Below are positions 1-12,600 of a stretch of 64,000 bases of DNA, piece by piece. The notes under the pieces are model-generated. The model worked only from the letters and a program-made list of their open reading frames with translations, searched no databases and had not been told where the DNA came from. A program made the position numbers and the translations under genes. Source of the DNA: Gymnorhina tibicen (Eukaryota; Chordata; Aves; Passeriformes; Artamidae); contig VXAZ01003471.1 of NCBI GenBank assembly GCA_013399875.1, positions 2,150,364 to 2,214,363 of the forward strand. The letters run 5' to 3'. Position 1 is the first letter of the stretch. Every line of letters begins with the position of its first letter.

Positions 1-689
1 AAAAAAAAAAAAAAAAAAAAAGTATCAAATAGCCAGCCACTCAAATTCAGAATCACTGTCCTGCCAGGTGATGACAGAGTTGCTTCAGACTTTCTCTTTG
101 AAGGTGCATTGCTTTGCTGTACTGGCCAGTGAAGGAGTGAATTTATTAGCTGCTGAGTGAGCTAGAAAAGACAAGCTGTGAATCAGAGGGAAAAGTTGTG
201 AGAGAGAACTTTTCTGTCCCATATAAAAAGCTCCTTATCGAGTCCATCTTGGTCAGAGCTTTGGGGAAGCACAACTGCTGAGCTAAGAAGGAAAGGATGT
301 CAGAGAAGAGGAATTAGTTATTAAACTGTAGAGCAAAGTACATCCCTACATACACGCTCGTGTTCCTACCTACAACCCTATGTACATGATCTATTTATCT
401 GAATAATTATGTCTGACACATTATATGAGAGGAGTTATACATTCACAGATCTGTTAGATGAGTTGTATAATTGGATTTTTGTTTGCATGATATTGACTGC
501 CCAAAGCAGGCACCTAGTTAAAGCTAAATAGATATATATATACAGTTCTTCTATTGTCTATTCCTAGATGTAAGTTACTGCCTCTAGTAAGGCACAAGAA
601 GATTGACCCTTTTTGCATCCTGGAGCCTCGCAATATCATCGGCAGGAAAGAGTTAAAAGGAGCAGTACTGTTGCCTGTTTGTAAGAAAG

Positions 690-790
690 TCTGCTCTTGG
701 ACTGTGGTTCTGGCTCTGCCACTAAGGCTTTCTCTGATATTGATGCAATTTCAGAGTTGTAGTTCAGTGATCTGTAAAGTGGGTGTCCCA
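690..790 (+). repeat. MIR-like SINE remnant
   Basis: The stretch has a CTGGCTCTGCCACT-like core, followed further on by TTCAGTGATCTGTAAAGTGG. This order resembles the core of ancient MIR SINEs, with several mismatches and a gap between. It is heavily decayed, so the boundaries are approximate. Confidence 0.4.
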
Positions 791-3388
791 CCACATCCAG
801 TGACACTGTCCTCATCTTCAAAGCAGTGTGAGGTGTGGCAGCACGGACCTGTGCAGAGAGGCCTGGCAACTTCCACAGTTGGGTCCGATGTTTACAAAAT
901 GCTTTGGGATTCCTGGAAAGCGGGAAGGGTTGTTGTTCACTCACAGCAGATTGTGTCACCAATTCCCAGGCCAGTTGCCTCACAGACCTGAATAAACCAA
1001 CCCAGCACTTGGATATATAAAATATTTTAAGTAGTGTGAAATTGTGCCTGCTATCAGGCAGGGGAATGCTGATACAGCTTCCAGCAGAGCCAGACTCCAT
1101 GTGTGCTGGCAGGTTCCCTTCTGCCTGTTCCTATCTGAAGATGGCCACCACCTAAGTGGTGGTAATCCTCTCCTAAATTAGGTCTTTGCTAGATGGGTCT
1201 TTGTTTTCCTTTGGTGTCTGCCTGATGTTTGAGTGAGCAGTATGATTACATGTGAGTTTATTGAAAACCCAGGCTGCTGCAGTACTAAATAAAACCAATG
1301 AAGGCTCAGAATTATATAGGACAGCTTTGTATTTAAATTTAATAGTTTAATTTCACATTATGCTGCTACATGTACCAAATTTTCTGCAATATGACAGCTT
1401 GTTTCTCTTCTTTTTCTGCTGTTGGCAATGCAATACCTGTAAACTTCTGGTTTTTTCTTTTTGGGGTAGTTGCTTATATTTATGATGGCAAGGAGTAAAA
1501 CATATTGAAACAGTCATGGTTACAATATTTATAGATTCTGAATGCATATTAAATTAGAAGCAAAGGAGAAGCAGAATTACATTTGTTTTGTAACACTGTA
1601 CAGTTAAAGGCCAGAACCACTCCTGCCAACGCATCTGCAAATGCTTTAGCTCATAGCTGAGAATCAGAGCTACATTGCTAAACATGGGTGGATGGTATAG
1701 CACAGCACAAGTGTCACCCATTGAATGAGGAACCCCTCAGAGAATCTGGCGAGAGTAATTAATGAATCCATTTGGAAAAGTCAGTGCCCTTCAATTAGCC
1801 TGAATGCAGCAAAGCAGATGGGATCCCATCCTCCAGGGAGAAAACTGAGAAAGATCCTAAGAAATACTGCTTTGGACTGATTTATCTGGGTAATTATAAG
1901 CCTCATTTGCACGAAACTGTTCAATATGGCTGCAGTGAGAAAATTAAGAATTTATAAAATGTTGATAGGTGGTCTAAACTATCAGTGGTAGTGGAATCAT
2001 CTGTCAAGCAGGATCTTGGTTCAGAATATTAAACTAATCATTAGCCAGGAGAACTAAAAGGCAAACTTGGCTGTGAAACTGAGGGGCGGAGGAGGTGTAT
2101 TTATAGAGAACCTTTTTTTTAGAGGCTCCTTTGAGCTAATGTGCAGTGGAAACATTCACTGCCATCCTAATTAGATATGATGTCCTGGCTTGAAATATCC
2201 TGCAAGAGTGCAGACAGCAGAAGAATAAGTCTAAAGAAACTTCAAGGAAATAAAAAAAAAAAATTGCAATTTTCCTTAAGCATTTGGTGGTGCAGGAACA
2301 AAATGAGAAGCGTAATGAAAGAGCATTTGAGAGCATGTGTGTCATAGTCTTATCTCAAGGAGACACCTCTGTCCTTGTCATCAGTCTCATTTTTAAGTCA
2401 AAGCATTGCAGGACTTACTTGTATGAACGGGAAGCCACATGTGCCTTTTTTATGAAGACACATATAAACTGGAAGCCGGCACATCTACATTGCAATCATA
2501 TTTCTGTGTGACAGAAGAAGTGGGGTGGCTTAGAGAAGCAAGAGAAAAAGAAACACTGTTTATGACAGCATTGGAATCACATAGAAACTACGGTCTGCAG
2601 GTTCTAGGGCTGGGGGATTTTTTTGGCTATAGAAAATTGCACTCCAGCACTGTGGACTTGCCATATATCTTGTGTTTTTTAGAAACATCTCAGCTCAGAT
2701 ATCTCTAAGCAGCATTTTGCACAACATTTTCTGAATTTGGAGCTTCAACAGTCAGAAATCTGAGACTTTTTAACACGTGGCAAAGAAAACTCGTAGTCCT
2801 AGATAGGCAGAACGAAGAAGTGGCCTCACCACTCTTCCAGCCCTACTAGCTCAGGGCATTTCTTTGTCATCCCAAAGCCAGCCTTTCCCCCCCCACACAC
2901 CCCGTTTTCTTCCTCTTCTACATATGTCCCTTTCTCAAAGATGACAAATGTTGATGGGTACCTGGGCAGCCCACTCCTTGTCCTCTTCTACCCGTTCCAG
3001 CAGCCCTGTGCTATATTAATGTATTGGTTTGAACACTATCCCTATTGAACTCAAAATTTGAAGTGTATTTAACTGTTTTAATTAAGTAAAGAATTCAGTT
3101 CTGGCCAGAATGTCAGACATAACCAATACTTTTAGGGCATGGGACTGCTCTGGACAAAGCTGTGAGGCTTTGGTTGTAAGCCTGCCCTGGCCATTCACTG
3201 GTGTGCGTAATGTGTGCTGTTAGATTTTTTAATTTTTTTCTTTTCTTACCTCAGAAGGCCTGAGATAATGCGGTGATGAGTACACCGGCCGGAGCGGTGG
3301 GGGCAGGATGTTCCCACTCCGAGTCATCCTCTCAGCCCGACAGCTGGCGGTCTGAGACTGGCACAGTTTGGCCTGTGACTGCACCTTC

Positions 3389-3404
3389 TCGCCCTCTGCT
3401 GATA
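3389..3404 (-). promoter_or_regulatory. CTCF-like motif
   Basis: The minus strand reads TCAGCAGAGGGCGA, which matches 12 of 14 positions of the CTCF core consensus CCASYAGRKGGCRS. It lies inside a block (about 3250-3500) rich in E-box and homeodomain-like words. A single motif match is not proof of binding. Confidence 0.3.
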
Positions 3405-3874
3405 AATAAGCGGGCTAATTGAATTAATAAACAGATAGCTCTTTTCCCTGCCAGCTGGAGCACCATCAAAATGTGTGATAAATTATCTGTCAATGCTTTA
3501 ACTGCAGGGAAAAAAATGAAAAGAATAGCTGCCTCAACATTTCCTCTCCAATTCTTCTCCCCGCTTTCCCATTCCCCTGTCCACCCAAGCACCTGATGTG
3601 GTTTGCCTCAACCCTCCTTGCCCCTGGTCTTTTGTCCTTTGGCAGAACTCCAAAGAGAAGCAGCAGTGAGAGGTTCACTCATTTGGCCAGGCTGCTAATG
3701 GGTTATTAAGTCTGTAGGCAGAGCAGACGTTCCTGTGGCTCATTGGGAAAGAGGAACAGAGGCACATTTTTGGGGCAAGACTGCCTGTGTCTCAGCTGCC
3801 AGCGCACAGCCATCTCTTAATTGTGGCCTCCTGTGGCTGAGACAGAAGCTGCACATGAGGGGCAACAAGGGTTG

Positions 3875-4772
3875 CAATCAAGCAGGAAGGGATGCTGTTT
3901 AATACCTTCATCAGTGATGCAGACAGAGGGGTCGAGCGCACTTTCAAGTGTGCAGATGGCACCAGGCTGAGTGGTGTGGCTGAAGCACCTGAGGGATGGG
4001 ATGCCATGCAGAGGGACTCTGGACTCACTCGAGAAGGGGGCCCATGGGAACCTCATGAGGTTCAACAAGGCCAAGTGCAAGGTCCTGTAACTAGGTTGGG
4101 ACAACTCTCAGTATCAATACAGGCTGGGGGGTGAAGGCACTGACAGCAGAGCTGTCAAGAAGAACTTGGGGGTGCTGGTGAATGAAAAACTGGACATGAC
4201 CCGGCAGTGTACACTTGCCACAACTGTATCCTGGGCTGCATCCAAAGCAGCATGGCCAGCAGGTCGAGGGACGGGATTCTGTCCCTCTATTCTACTCTCA
4301 TTAGACCCCACCTAGAGCACTGCATGCACCTCTGAGTTCCTCAGCACAAGGAAAGACATGGACCTGTTGGAGTTGGTCCAGACAAAGGCCACAAAGATGA
4401 TGAGGGGGCTGGAGCACCTCTCGTATGAAGACAGGCTGAGAGAGATGGGGCTGCTCAGCCTGGAGAAGAGAAGGCTCTGGGCAGACTTTATTGTGGTCTT
4501 CCTGTACTTAAAGGGGGCCTACAAGAAAGATCAGGACAAACTTTATAGCAGAGTCTGTTGTGACAGAATAACTAGTAATGGTTTTAAACTAACAAAGGGT
4601 AGATTTAGACTAGATAGATGGAAGAAGATTTGAAGAAGATTCTTTATGATGAGAATGGTGAAACACCCAGAGAAGTGGTAGATGTCCCTGCTTATTGCAG
4701 GGGGATGGACTAGACAATCTTTGAAGGTCCGTTCCAACACACACAGTTCTACAGTTCTATGCTTCTATGAGA
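3875..4772 (+). mobile_element. CR1 LINE, 5'-truncated, sense to CREB5
   Basis: This is a truncated chicken-repeat-1 non-LTR retrotransposon. It keeps the end of the reverse-transcriptase ORF2, including the AACAAGGCCAAGTGCAAGGT signature near 4064 and a segment at 4358-4633 whose translation has the DLLELVQTKATKMMRGLEHL-type motif of the CR1 C-terminal region. It ends with the characteristic 3' end TCTACAGTTCTATGCTTCTA at about 4748-4767. Frames are broken by indels, including a 13-base local duplication near 4625-4645, so it is inactive. The 5' boundary is approximate. Orientation is the same as CREB5 transcription. Confidence 0.93.
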
Positions 4773-7278
4773 CAAGGCATCAGGAAGCCTTACACTGAGT
4801 TGCTGGCATGCCAGACAAAAGGGGGAACTTCATCATAACCTTTAATGTCACAGATGTGGGTAATACCTGACACTTTTTTGTTTCGAAAGAGAGGATTAGA
4901 CAGAAGGGGTCAGTGATTTTCATCACGTAGTCAGAAAGTCCTTGCCATCACCTCTCAAAGTGGTGTTCCCTTCTGGAAACATCTCTGTTCCTCAATATTC
5001 CTCAGTAACAGGAGATGAGAAAGATTTTGCTGCTTCAGACTCTTAAGTAGGATGTAGATAGCTGAACTTTCTATGGCATTACCTTGATTTCCAACATGCT
5101 TGTGTAAGTGCTTATGTGCCTTTGCTGGTCTCGTTCCCTGTGACCACATCTCCTCTGTAAGTTTCCCAGTAAGCAAGCTGGAAAAGCTTCCCACCCCTTC
5201 TTTTTCTAAAACAGCAAGAAATGGGAAGTGCTGTGGAGTCTGAGATGGGAATGAGATCACAGTGTTATGTTCTTGTTCAGAACATGGCATTTTTTTTCTA
5301 GTGCATATGTCAAATGAATCAGACAATGGTGGTGTCAGGAAGATGTATAATGCTGTCTGCAAGGCAGGGAGAGGAGACAGGAAGATGTGTTAAACAAGAT
5401 GGTATTTATGCCTTTCTCTCTCACTCAGTAGAAGTACACAAGAAATATTTTTAAAAAGAAGGTAGGGTAATAGCAGGAGCGACTGGATCCCTGTCATGTT
5501 TTTTGGAACTCATCTGTGCTGTGAAGGACAGTGAGCACAGACAGATAACTGGTGTGCAGGAATTGTCTCTTCCCAGGATATTGGAAGCTGCTTCAGGTGG
5601 GTGAGGAGGTGTCTGGTTCTAGCATCACCCCATTCCCAGGGTGGTGCTCACCCAACACGTGGTGTTCTACCTCCCTCAGGGTGCAGGTTGCTGCATGGAC
5701 CCTTCTCCTATCTGGCAGGCCAGCTCTTCCAGGAATCTGGCCTTAGACGGTTATATGCCCTCTTTCCACTGGCAGGAGGAACAGGGAAGGGTCCACAATG
5801 AAGCAAGGCAGGGTACGGTGTACCTGTCACTTGGTGCTGGAAAGGAAATCCTGCTCGTGTGACCGCCACTGCAACTGTGGGTCTAGCCAGGCCCTTGATC
5901 TGTGTAAATTTGTTCTGTATCCTGTGGTACATGCCATAGGAAAGCCAAATCCAGCTGAGCAGAAATGACAGGTTGAGTCAATGGCTTACCAAGCAGGCTG
6001 GTAAGCCTTCCCTTTCATTCCCTGGCGAAGGTGGTTGTTTTGGTTTGCTCTGCCACATTGCTCTGAAAAACAGTATTGCCAAAGAGTAAACGTGCCACGT
6101 GCAAGAGAGCGAGCTGCTAATATATTGCATTTTACTAAGTCATTGCTTGTCAGCTGAACCATGGGGAGTGTGTGGGGATGCATTCCTAGCCCTTTCAAAC
6201 ACAAAGTAAAGCCCATTAGTGTAAATCACCAACTCCAATAAAAAAAGAATAGTTGAAGGCTTCGTTCTTTTTCTCTCTTGTTTCACACTGTAGCTATGGA
6301 AAAGTGTATTAAAAAACCTTGTGGCACTGATAGAGTAGCTAGCTGGTATCTGGTAGAGGGCTGAGATGTTGCCGTTCCTGAAGCCTCAAGTGGCTTTGAA
6401 ATTCAATGCCTCTGACCCAAGACACCACTGTTTGAAAGCAGCTGATACGTGCAAGGTGGTGAAAAACAAGGCAGCAACTTGAGCTGTCTACGAACGAAGG
6501 GGGATGGCGTTGCAGGTGAAGAACAAAGGGGGCACGGTGTAGGGCAGCAGATTGAGGGATGGAGTCAGGGGGACAACATAGGGAAAGCTGTAAGGGCATA
6601 GGAGACCTTACATGGGAGTGTAATAGGACAGCACATATCAACACTGATGTGTTCAATGCTGAATATTCATGATATCCATTCATATAACTCTCAGCTCAAA
6701 TTATATTTATTTTATAACTGAAAATTGACACTAAATGAAACTGTTCACACTCTTTATGGTTTGTATCTGTGTACTACATGATATACCTGAGTGCATGTAT
6801 TTAAAAAGCCATTAGACATTATGTTTTCACAGCTAGATAATTGAAAGCTGTCTGCTGAATTAAAATGCTATTTTCATTCTTTTGGGTTAGATGAAGAAAT
6901 AAAGCTTTAAAAAAACGTGAAATAGCCCATAAGAACATTCTCATTTTATATGTCCCTGTACTGTACTTTATATTCTAGTCATTCCTTTAGAAAAAAAAAA
7001 AATCCATGAATGCTTTAAAAATGTTTCAGGAATTGCTTACCTTTAGAAACGAAGAAGAAAAATAATTTCACCTGAAATTATGTGGTAATGAGACAATGTC
7101 TAATTACCTGCAGTGAATTCTCCAGTCAGGCCACGGGGCTAATGAACATCAATACTCTTCCACAGAGAGCCCTGGGATCTCTAATGGCTGTAAGTGGTCA
7201 GGGCTTCAGTTTTACATTTCAGAGTCTGGCTGGTATAATCTTGAAACAAAATCTACAGACCAGATCATGTCCTCTGTG

Positions 7279-7281
<3 letters not shown>

Positions 7282-7314
<33 letters not shown>
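7282..7314. repeat. TG dinucleotide microsatellite
   Basis: About 16 uninterrupted TG units lie in the upstream CREB5 intron. A likely polymorphic simple repeat. Confidence 0.97.
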
Positions 7315-7317
<3 letters not shown>

Positions 7318-8388
7318 CCCTTGAGCACTGCACATCTGGGATGGAATCAAAGGACTTTTAAGTGCACATGTATCCGATTTCTGGCTTGCTAGTGGCCCTT
7401 TAAATGTGCTGGGTTTAATCCAGGAAAAACGAGTATTTGAAAATCACACCAGTGAAGGAAAAAAATAAAACCCCAAGTTTTATGTACTTGGACGGCATTT
7501 TTCTTTGAATATGAATGACTCAATCATAATCAGCCTTAGTGAGAGGTGGGCGATGAAAGTTCAGAAATCTTCTGACAGGAAAGACTTTGAATCTGCCCTT
7601 CTTGTATTCTTGGTGTGCGTTTTATGCTCACCAGAGGGAAAAGGCAAGTAAGCAATTTGCATTGTCATCCAAAAGCTGAAGTACACATTAAGGAGTCTCA
7701 AGGCTACAGAGCAGTATTCTGTTGGGAGAAATTTTTGCAGTGTTAATCCCATCTGATCTCTGAGTACAGATTAAAATATGCAAACCCAGTGTTCCTTGCA
7801 GTGTTAGAATGTTCTGATTTGAGGATTTGTTCTATATATGGCTTGTATAGGAAATTCCCAACTTCCTCTGAAATCAATTCCCACTTTTCTCATTTAATAC
7901 AATCATAAATGTTCGTTGTGTTCTCAGGCAAGATATATAGATATAGCAGTGCAAGCACTGTACAAGCACTTCCCACTTGCATTGTACTGGAACATGGAAA
8001 CATGATTTTAGAAACTTAGTTAAAGCATTTCCTTGCAGGAGTGAGGAAGACCTGAGCTTCAACCCCTCTGCCAGATACTTTGCTAAAAGTGCTTTATGTC
8101 CAATGTGAAAAAAGAATCTGTGGTCCCTCACCTTGGGAATGAGCTTTAAAATGGATCTAAGAGAACAGATCTGGAAAATGGGCAGTACAGACTCAGGTTC
8201 CCTTAAGCCCAAGTTTTCATAGTGTCTTACAGAGTGATTAACACTGAGTGATTTTACTGCCACCTGTTTTTTCTGTGTTTTTCACAGGTGACAGCATAGC
8301 ATGCATGGGAATAGCCAGATATATGCATAGATTAATCTGGAGGACTAAGTAAGCAAAAGACTGACTATTTGGAGAATTAGAATTGGTA

Positions 8389-8982
8389 TGTGCCTGCCTA
8401 CTGATCGCTTGCAACTCAGCCCCACAAAGCTGCTAGCTCACTTTCCCTTGGCGGAATGGGGGATTGATTCAGAAGGATAGAGGCGAGAAAATTCATGAAC
8501 TGAGATAAAGACAGTTTAATAGGTAAAGCAAAAGTCACACAGAAGCAAAGCAAAACAAGGAATTAATTCGCTTCCATGAGTAGGCAGATGTTCAGCCATC
8601 TCCAGGAGAGCATGGCCCCATCACACATAATGGTGACTTAGGAAGACAAATGTCACCACTCTGAGCATCCCCCTTTCTACTTCCCCTCACTTTATATACT
8701 GAGCAGGACATCAGATGGTATGGAACATCCCTTTGGTCAGTTGGGATCAGCTGTCCTGGCTGTGTGCCCTCCCAGCTTCCTGTGCACCCCCATTCTGCTG
8801 GCTGGTAGGGCAGTACAAGAAGCAGAAAAGGCCTTGACTGTGCAAGCCCTGCTCAGAAATAACAAAAAACATTGCAGTGTGTTATCAACACTTGTGTTCA
8901 GCACAAATCCAAAACACAGCCCCACACAAGCTACTATGAAGAAAATTAAGTCTGTCCCAGACAAAACCAGCACACAGGCACA
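8389..8982 (-). mobile_element. Solo LTR of an avian endogenous retrovirus, antisense to CREB5
   Basis: The element is 594 bp with perfect 8-bp terminal inverted repeats: TGTGCCTG at 8389-8396 and CAGGCACA at 8975-8982. It is flanked by a 4-bp direct duplication GGTA (8385-8388 and 8983-8986), as expected for retroviral integration. Read on the minus strand it has the order of an LTR: a TATATAAAG promoter box (TTTATA on + at 8691-8696), then an ATTAAA poly(A) signal (TTTAAT on + at 8515-8520) in a T-rich context. No internal gag, pol or env sequence adjoins it, so it is a solo LTR left by recombination. The general sequence resembles a family frequent in bird genomes; I do not assign a family name. 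Confidence 0.88.
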
Positions 8983-9642
8983 GGTAATTAATCCCCAAGT
9001 GTCAGGCATTTTTTCTTCAGAAACTGGCCTCTCCAGGGGTAGGTAGCAGCTAAGTAGCAGCTTTTCTTTTGGACTCTTGCACACAGTGGGGAAATCAGTC
9101 AGAAGTTGGTTGTATTTTTTGGATCCTTCCACTGGTATTGTATGTTGAAATTATATGACACTATTTGCCAATAATAAATCACTCTTCTGTCTTTTGTGTG
9201 ATTGCATAATTAAATATCCCTTGTCATGGATACACATGGAGGGATTGACTTAGACTTGGTGGGAATTAGGGGTTTGATTTTTTGAACTTTACATTTCCTG
9301 ACTCCTGTGCAAATCAAATCCAGTTGTTTAATACTGATTTGAGAAATGATTCATGCAAGAAATAGTATATAGTGAGAAATATAAACTATAGTTTCAGTGT
9401 ATTTTCTGTCTTGATTATAATTTACTTGTTCATTAAAAATGCATGTACAATAGGAACCAAGAATTTAGTCTTTTTCAAATCCTTGAAAAGGTGGTGCATT
9501 GCACAAGGATATTGGTACTTATCTCTTTTGCAAGGTGTTTTGAGATGACCAGAAGGAAATTGCTGGGTGGAGCTGGGATGTAAACTCACTTATGTTTTCT
9601 GCTGTCCCTGGAGCCGTGGCTGTTCTCAATGAAATGCCATCA

Positions 9643-9656
9643 CCAGAAGGTGGCAG
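9643..9656 (+). promoter_or_regulatory. CTCF-like motif
   Basis: CCAGAAGGTGGCAG matches 13 of 14 positions of the CTCF core consensus CCASYAGRKGGCRS. About one such match is expected by chance in a window this size, so binding is uncertain. Confidence 0.3.
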
Positions 9657-12600
9657 TTCCAACAGAATACCCTTGGGCCACCCTGGCTTCGACCTGCATT
9701 GGATTACTTAAAACTGGCAGTCGTGTGGAGAGTCATCCGTCACTGGGACTGATGTCAGCGGGCAGCGTGGCTGCTCAGAGCTCCTCTGTGCCCCGAGCTC
9801 AGGGACACTGAAGCAGCTCTTGCAGCTGACCTGTCCTTGAGCAGCGTGCTGTCTATTAGTTTTATTGCTGCTTTGATTGTTTGCAGTTGATTCTTGCTGC
9901 TTTCTGCTGAAGTTTAATTCAGTTTGCATTTGGAAATACAAGGGAGAAAATTTGTTGTTTTTATTAGAGGCTGAGCTGCACTAAAGGCTGGATGACGATC
10001 CATTGTTCCTGTTGTTACAAAAGCCAACTAAGCAGGGAAGAAAGCACAAAAGGAGGGAAAAGTATAATTCAGATTTGCCAAACAGCCTGAGAATAATTAG
10101 AAGATTAGCAATTTGGCACTCTTTACTGGCAAGTTGTGAATTAAATGTATCCCACTTTTCTCGTTACATTAGTGTAATGTGTCACTTCAGTTCTGAATTT
10201 CATGTCCTTCGCACATATCTTACTCCTCCTTCCGTGAATGGCAGGACTGTATTTTACTGCACAAGAAATGTAGGAGAAAGCATTTAATGTGGCATCAGAG
10301 ACTTTCTAATTGCCAGTCTCTGAAATGTGCTCATAAGTATCTGCAATTCACTTATTGAGTGGAGATGAATCGCTTCCAATTTACTTTTATGAATGCGAGC
10401 GGAACATTTACGAAGAGTGGTTTCTGTTATTTACACTGTGAAATGCTTGTCAGCAGCCAACTGTAAAAGACCTGGGTGACATTTATGCTAAGTTCTCTTG
10501 TCGCAGTCATAGTTAAAGGAAAGGATAAAATTCTGTGTGATGCTCTGAAATATGCTGGGCGAAGTTCTGTTCACAGCTTTAGCTGTCACTGGCTTAACTC
10601 TGTATATTCATTTTGGGTATGATGCTTAGAGTAAAAAGGAAAGCTTGACTACTGCAGATGAGAAAACAGTATTAGTGACACTGAAGCCAATGGTATGCTT
10701 GCCATGCAGTTCGGCTAAACAAGATAATTACCCTGAGGTTGCTACCGAATTGCAGATGTGTGGCGATGCTTAATGTCTCTTAAGTCTTTCTAATTTCCCA
10801 CCCCTCTCTAGACTCCTCCGTCCCCTGTGGGGAACTTACTAAACCCTTGTATAATAGGGACTAGAATCACAGTCACTAGTGCAAAAAAATATCTTTGAGA
10901 TAATATTTCATGTGCCTACAGGGGTCTGATATAATCTCCTGATAGGAATATACCAGACATTAACTAGATACTGCAGCTGGTCTTGTCTCTTTCTAATTTA
11001 GTGGGATTTGGGCATGCAGACCAGAAGAGAAGAGAGCTTTTTTTCTGAGTGCAGCAATGCATACTTATTTGGAACAATTCAGTCCTATTCAAAACCATCA
11101 TTCCATGTCTGTCCCAAGCTAAAATTCAGCTGGGTGTTATAATAGCTTATTGTTTGATGCAAGCACAGAGCACCTGTAAAACTGAAGATTGTTGTCACTT
11201 CTCCATTGAGAGATGAATGGGAGAAAGTTGTATTTTATAGTCATATACAGATTATGGCATATAATATGTATATCCTGTTTTAAATATAACATGATATAAA
11301 TATTATAAATATTTTTAAAATAGTATAAGTATTAATATGTATATGAAACCCACAAAATCATTTTCATTTTTAAATGTGGGAAAAGCAACCTCCAAATTAC
11401 AGGTTTGGGGGTTTTTTCTTCTTCTTCTTTTAACAAACTGAAAAAAGTGCTGTCTGTTTTTCAGCAACAATTTTTGAGAAAGAAAGGTAGGGCAAAAACA
11501 AAGGCAACTTTGAAATACATGTCACAATAGAGGAAAATTAGAAAGCAGCAAGATCCAGAATAGCAGGAGTGTTAGGGAAGCTGATACTGTTTTTTATTCA
11601 GGATCTCAAATGCTTTAAGTCTGCTTTGGCAGACTTGGGGTTTGTCCAAACATGTTCAGTGTATAAGCTATGATCCATGTTGATAAAAGGATCAAGAAAT
11701 TCACTGCACTATGATGTCAGTCTTTAGATGGGGGAAGCACTGTGAAAACTCTCTTGTTTCCAAAAACCCCCAATACTCCAAGTACAGTGATAACTTCTTT
11801 GAGGTGTTACCTTCATATGGCATTCAGTGGGGTAGCTTCAGAGTAAATGTGTCAGTTAGGGGCATTGCCACAAGGAATAGTTCCCTCTTCTGTACAGGGA
11901 ACACAACACTCATACCCATGAAGCACCAATATCCACTGTTTCTATTTCCTCCTCAGCATCAAAGACGACACTATATGTGCTTCTGGCTTCCTGTAGGATC
12001 AAAAGGGAATTTTATTTATTCACTTGATCAGAGGCAAAGCAAGCTGTTCTCTGTGAAGGATTTCTCTTGTTGTCTGTGTCACTCACAGTCATTTATTGAA
12101 ATGTCAGGACTGCATGGAAATCAGCTATAACTGATGTTGGTCACTATGTTACTTTGATAAATAATAAAAATAATCAGTAAGGGCCAAAAGTCAGGAAAGC
12201 TGAGCACCTGCATTTCCTCTTGGCTTGAGGTTGGTGGGGATTTTTTTTTTAAATTGCCTTATAAAAGGGACAAAAAAGGGATTGTGCCCTAAAAATCACT
12301 GGTATGAGGTTAGCAGATATTTCAGGTTTAGGTGAAAACAGGTCTGAGTAGCAAGTCTTCTGTTTCAGTCCCAATTTGCAAACTCCCAGGTCCCAGCGGG
12401 CTCTGGTGGAGTCAGTCACACAGTTCCTGAAAAAACTGAACGGCCACAGAATTGGATCCTGGGTTACCATTTCACTCTAGAGGGGATTTGGTGGTGTCGT
12501 CAGTCCAGCAAGCTCAATTTTTATGCCATCGGATTTTATTTGACACTAAACTAAAACAGCTGCTTGCAATTAGCACACATAAAAGAAACAATAACAAAAC

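Noticed and set aside
554..1100. Overlapping open frames of 145 (+) and 154 (-) codons
   Set aside because: They lie on opposite strands over the same intronic bases, which include a MIR-like remnant, and show no family feature.
8720..9132. Open frames of 108 (+) and 131 (-) codons
   Set aside because: Both are mostly inside the solo LTR, which has no coding role.
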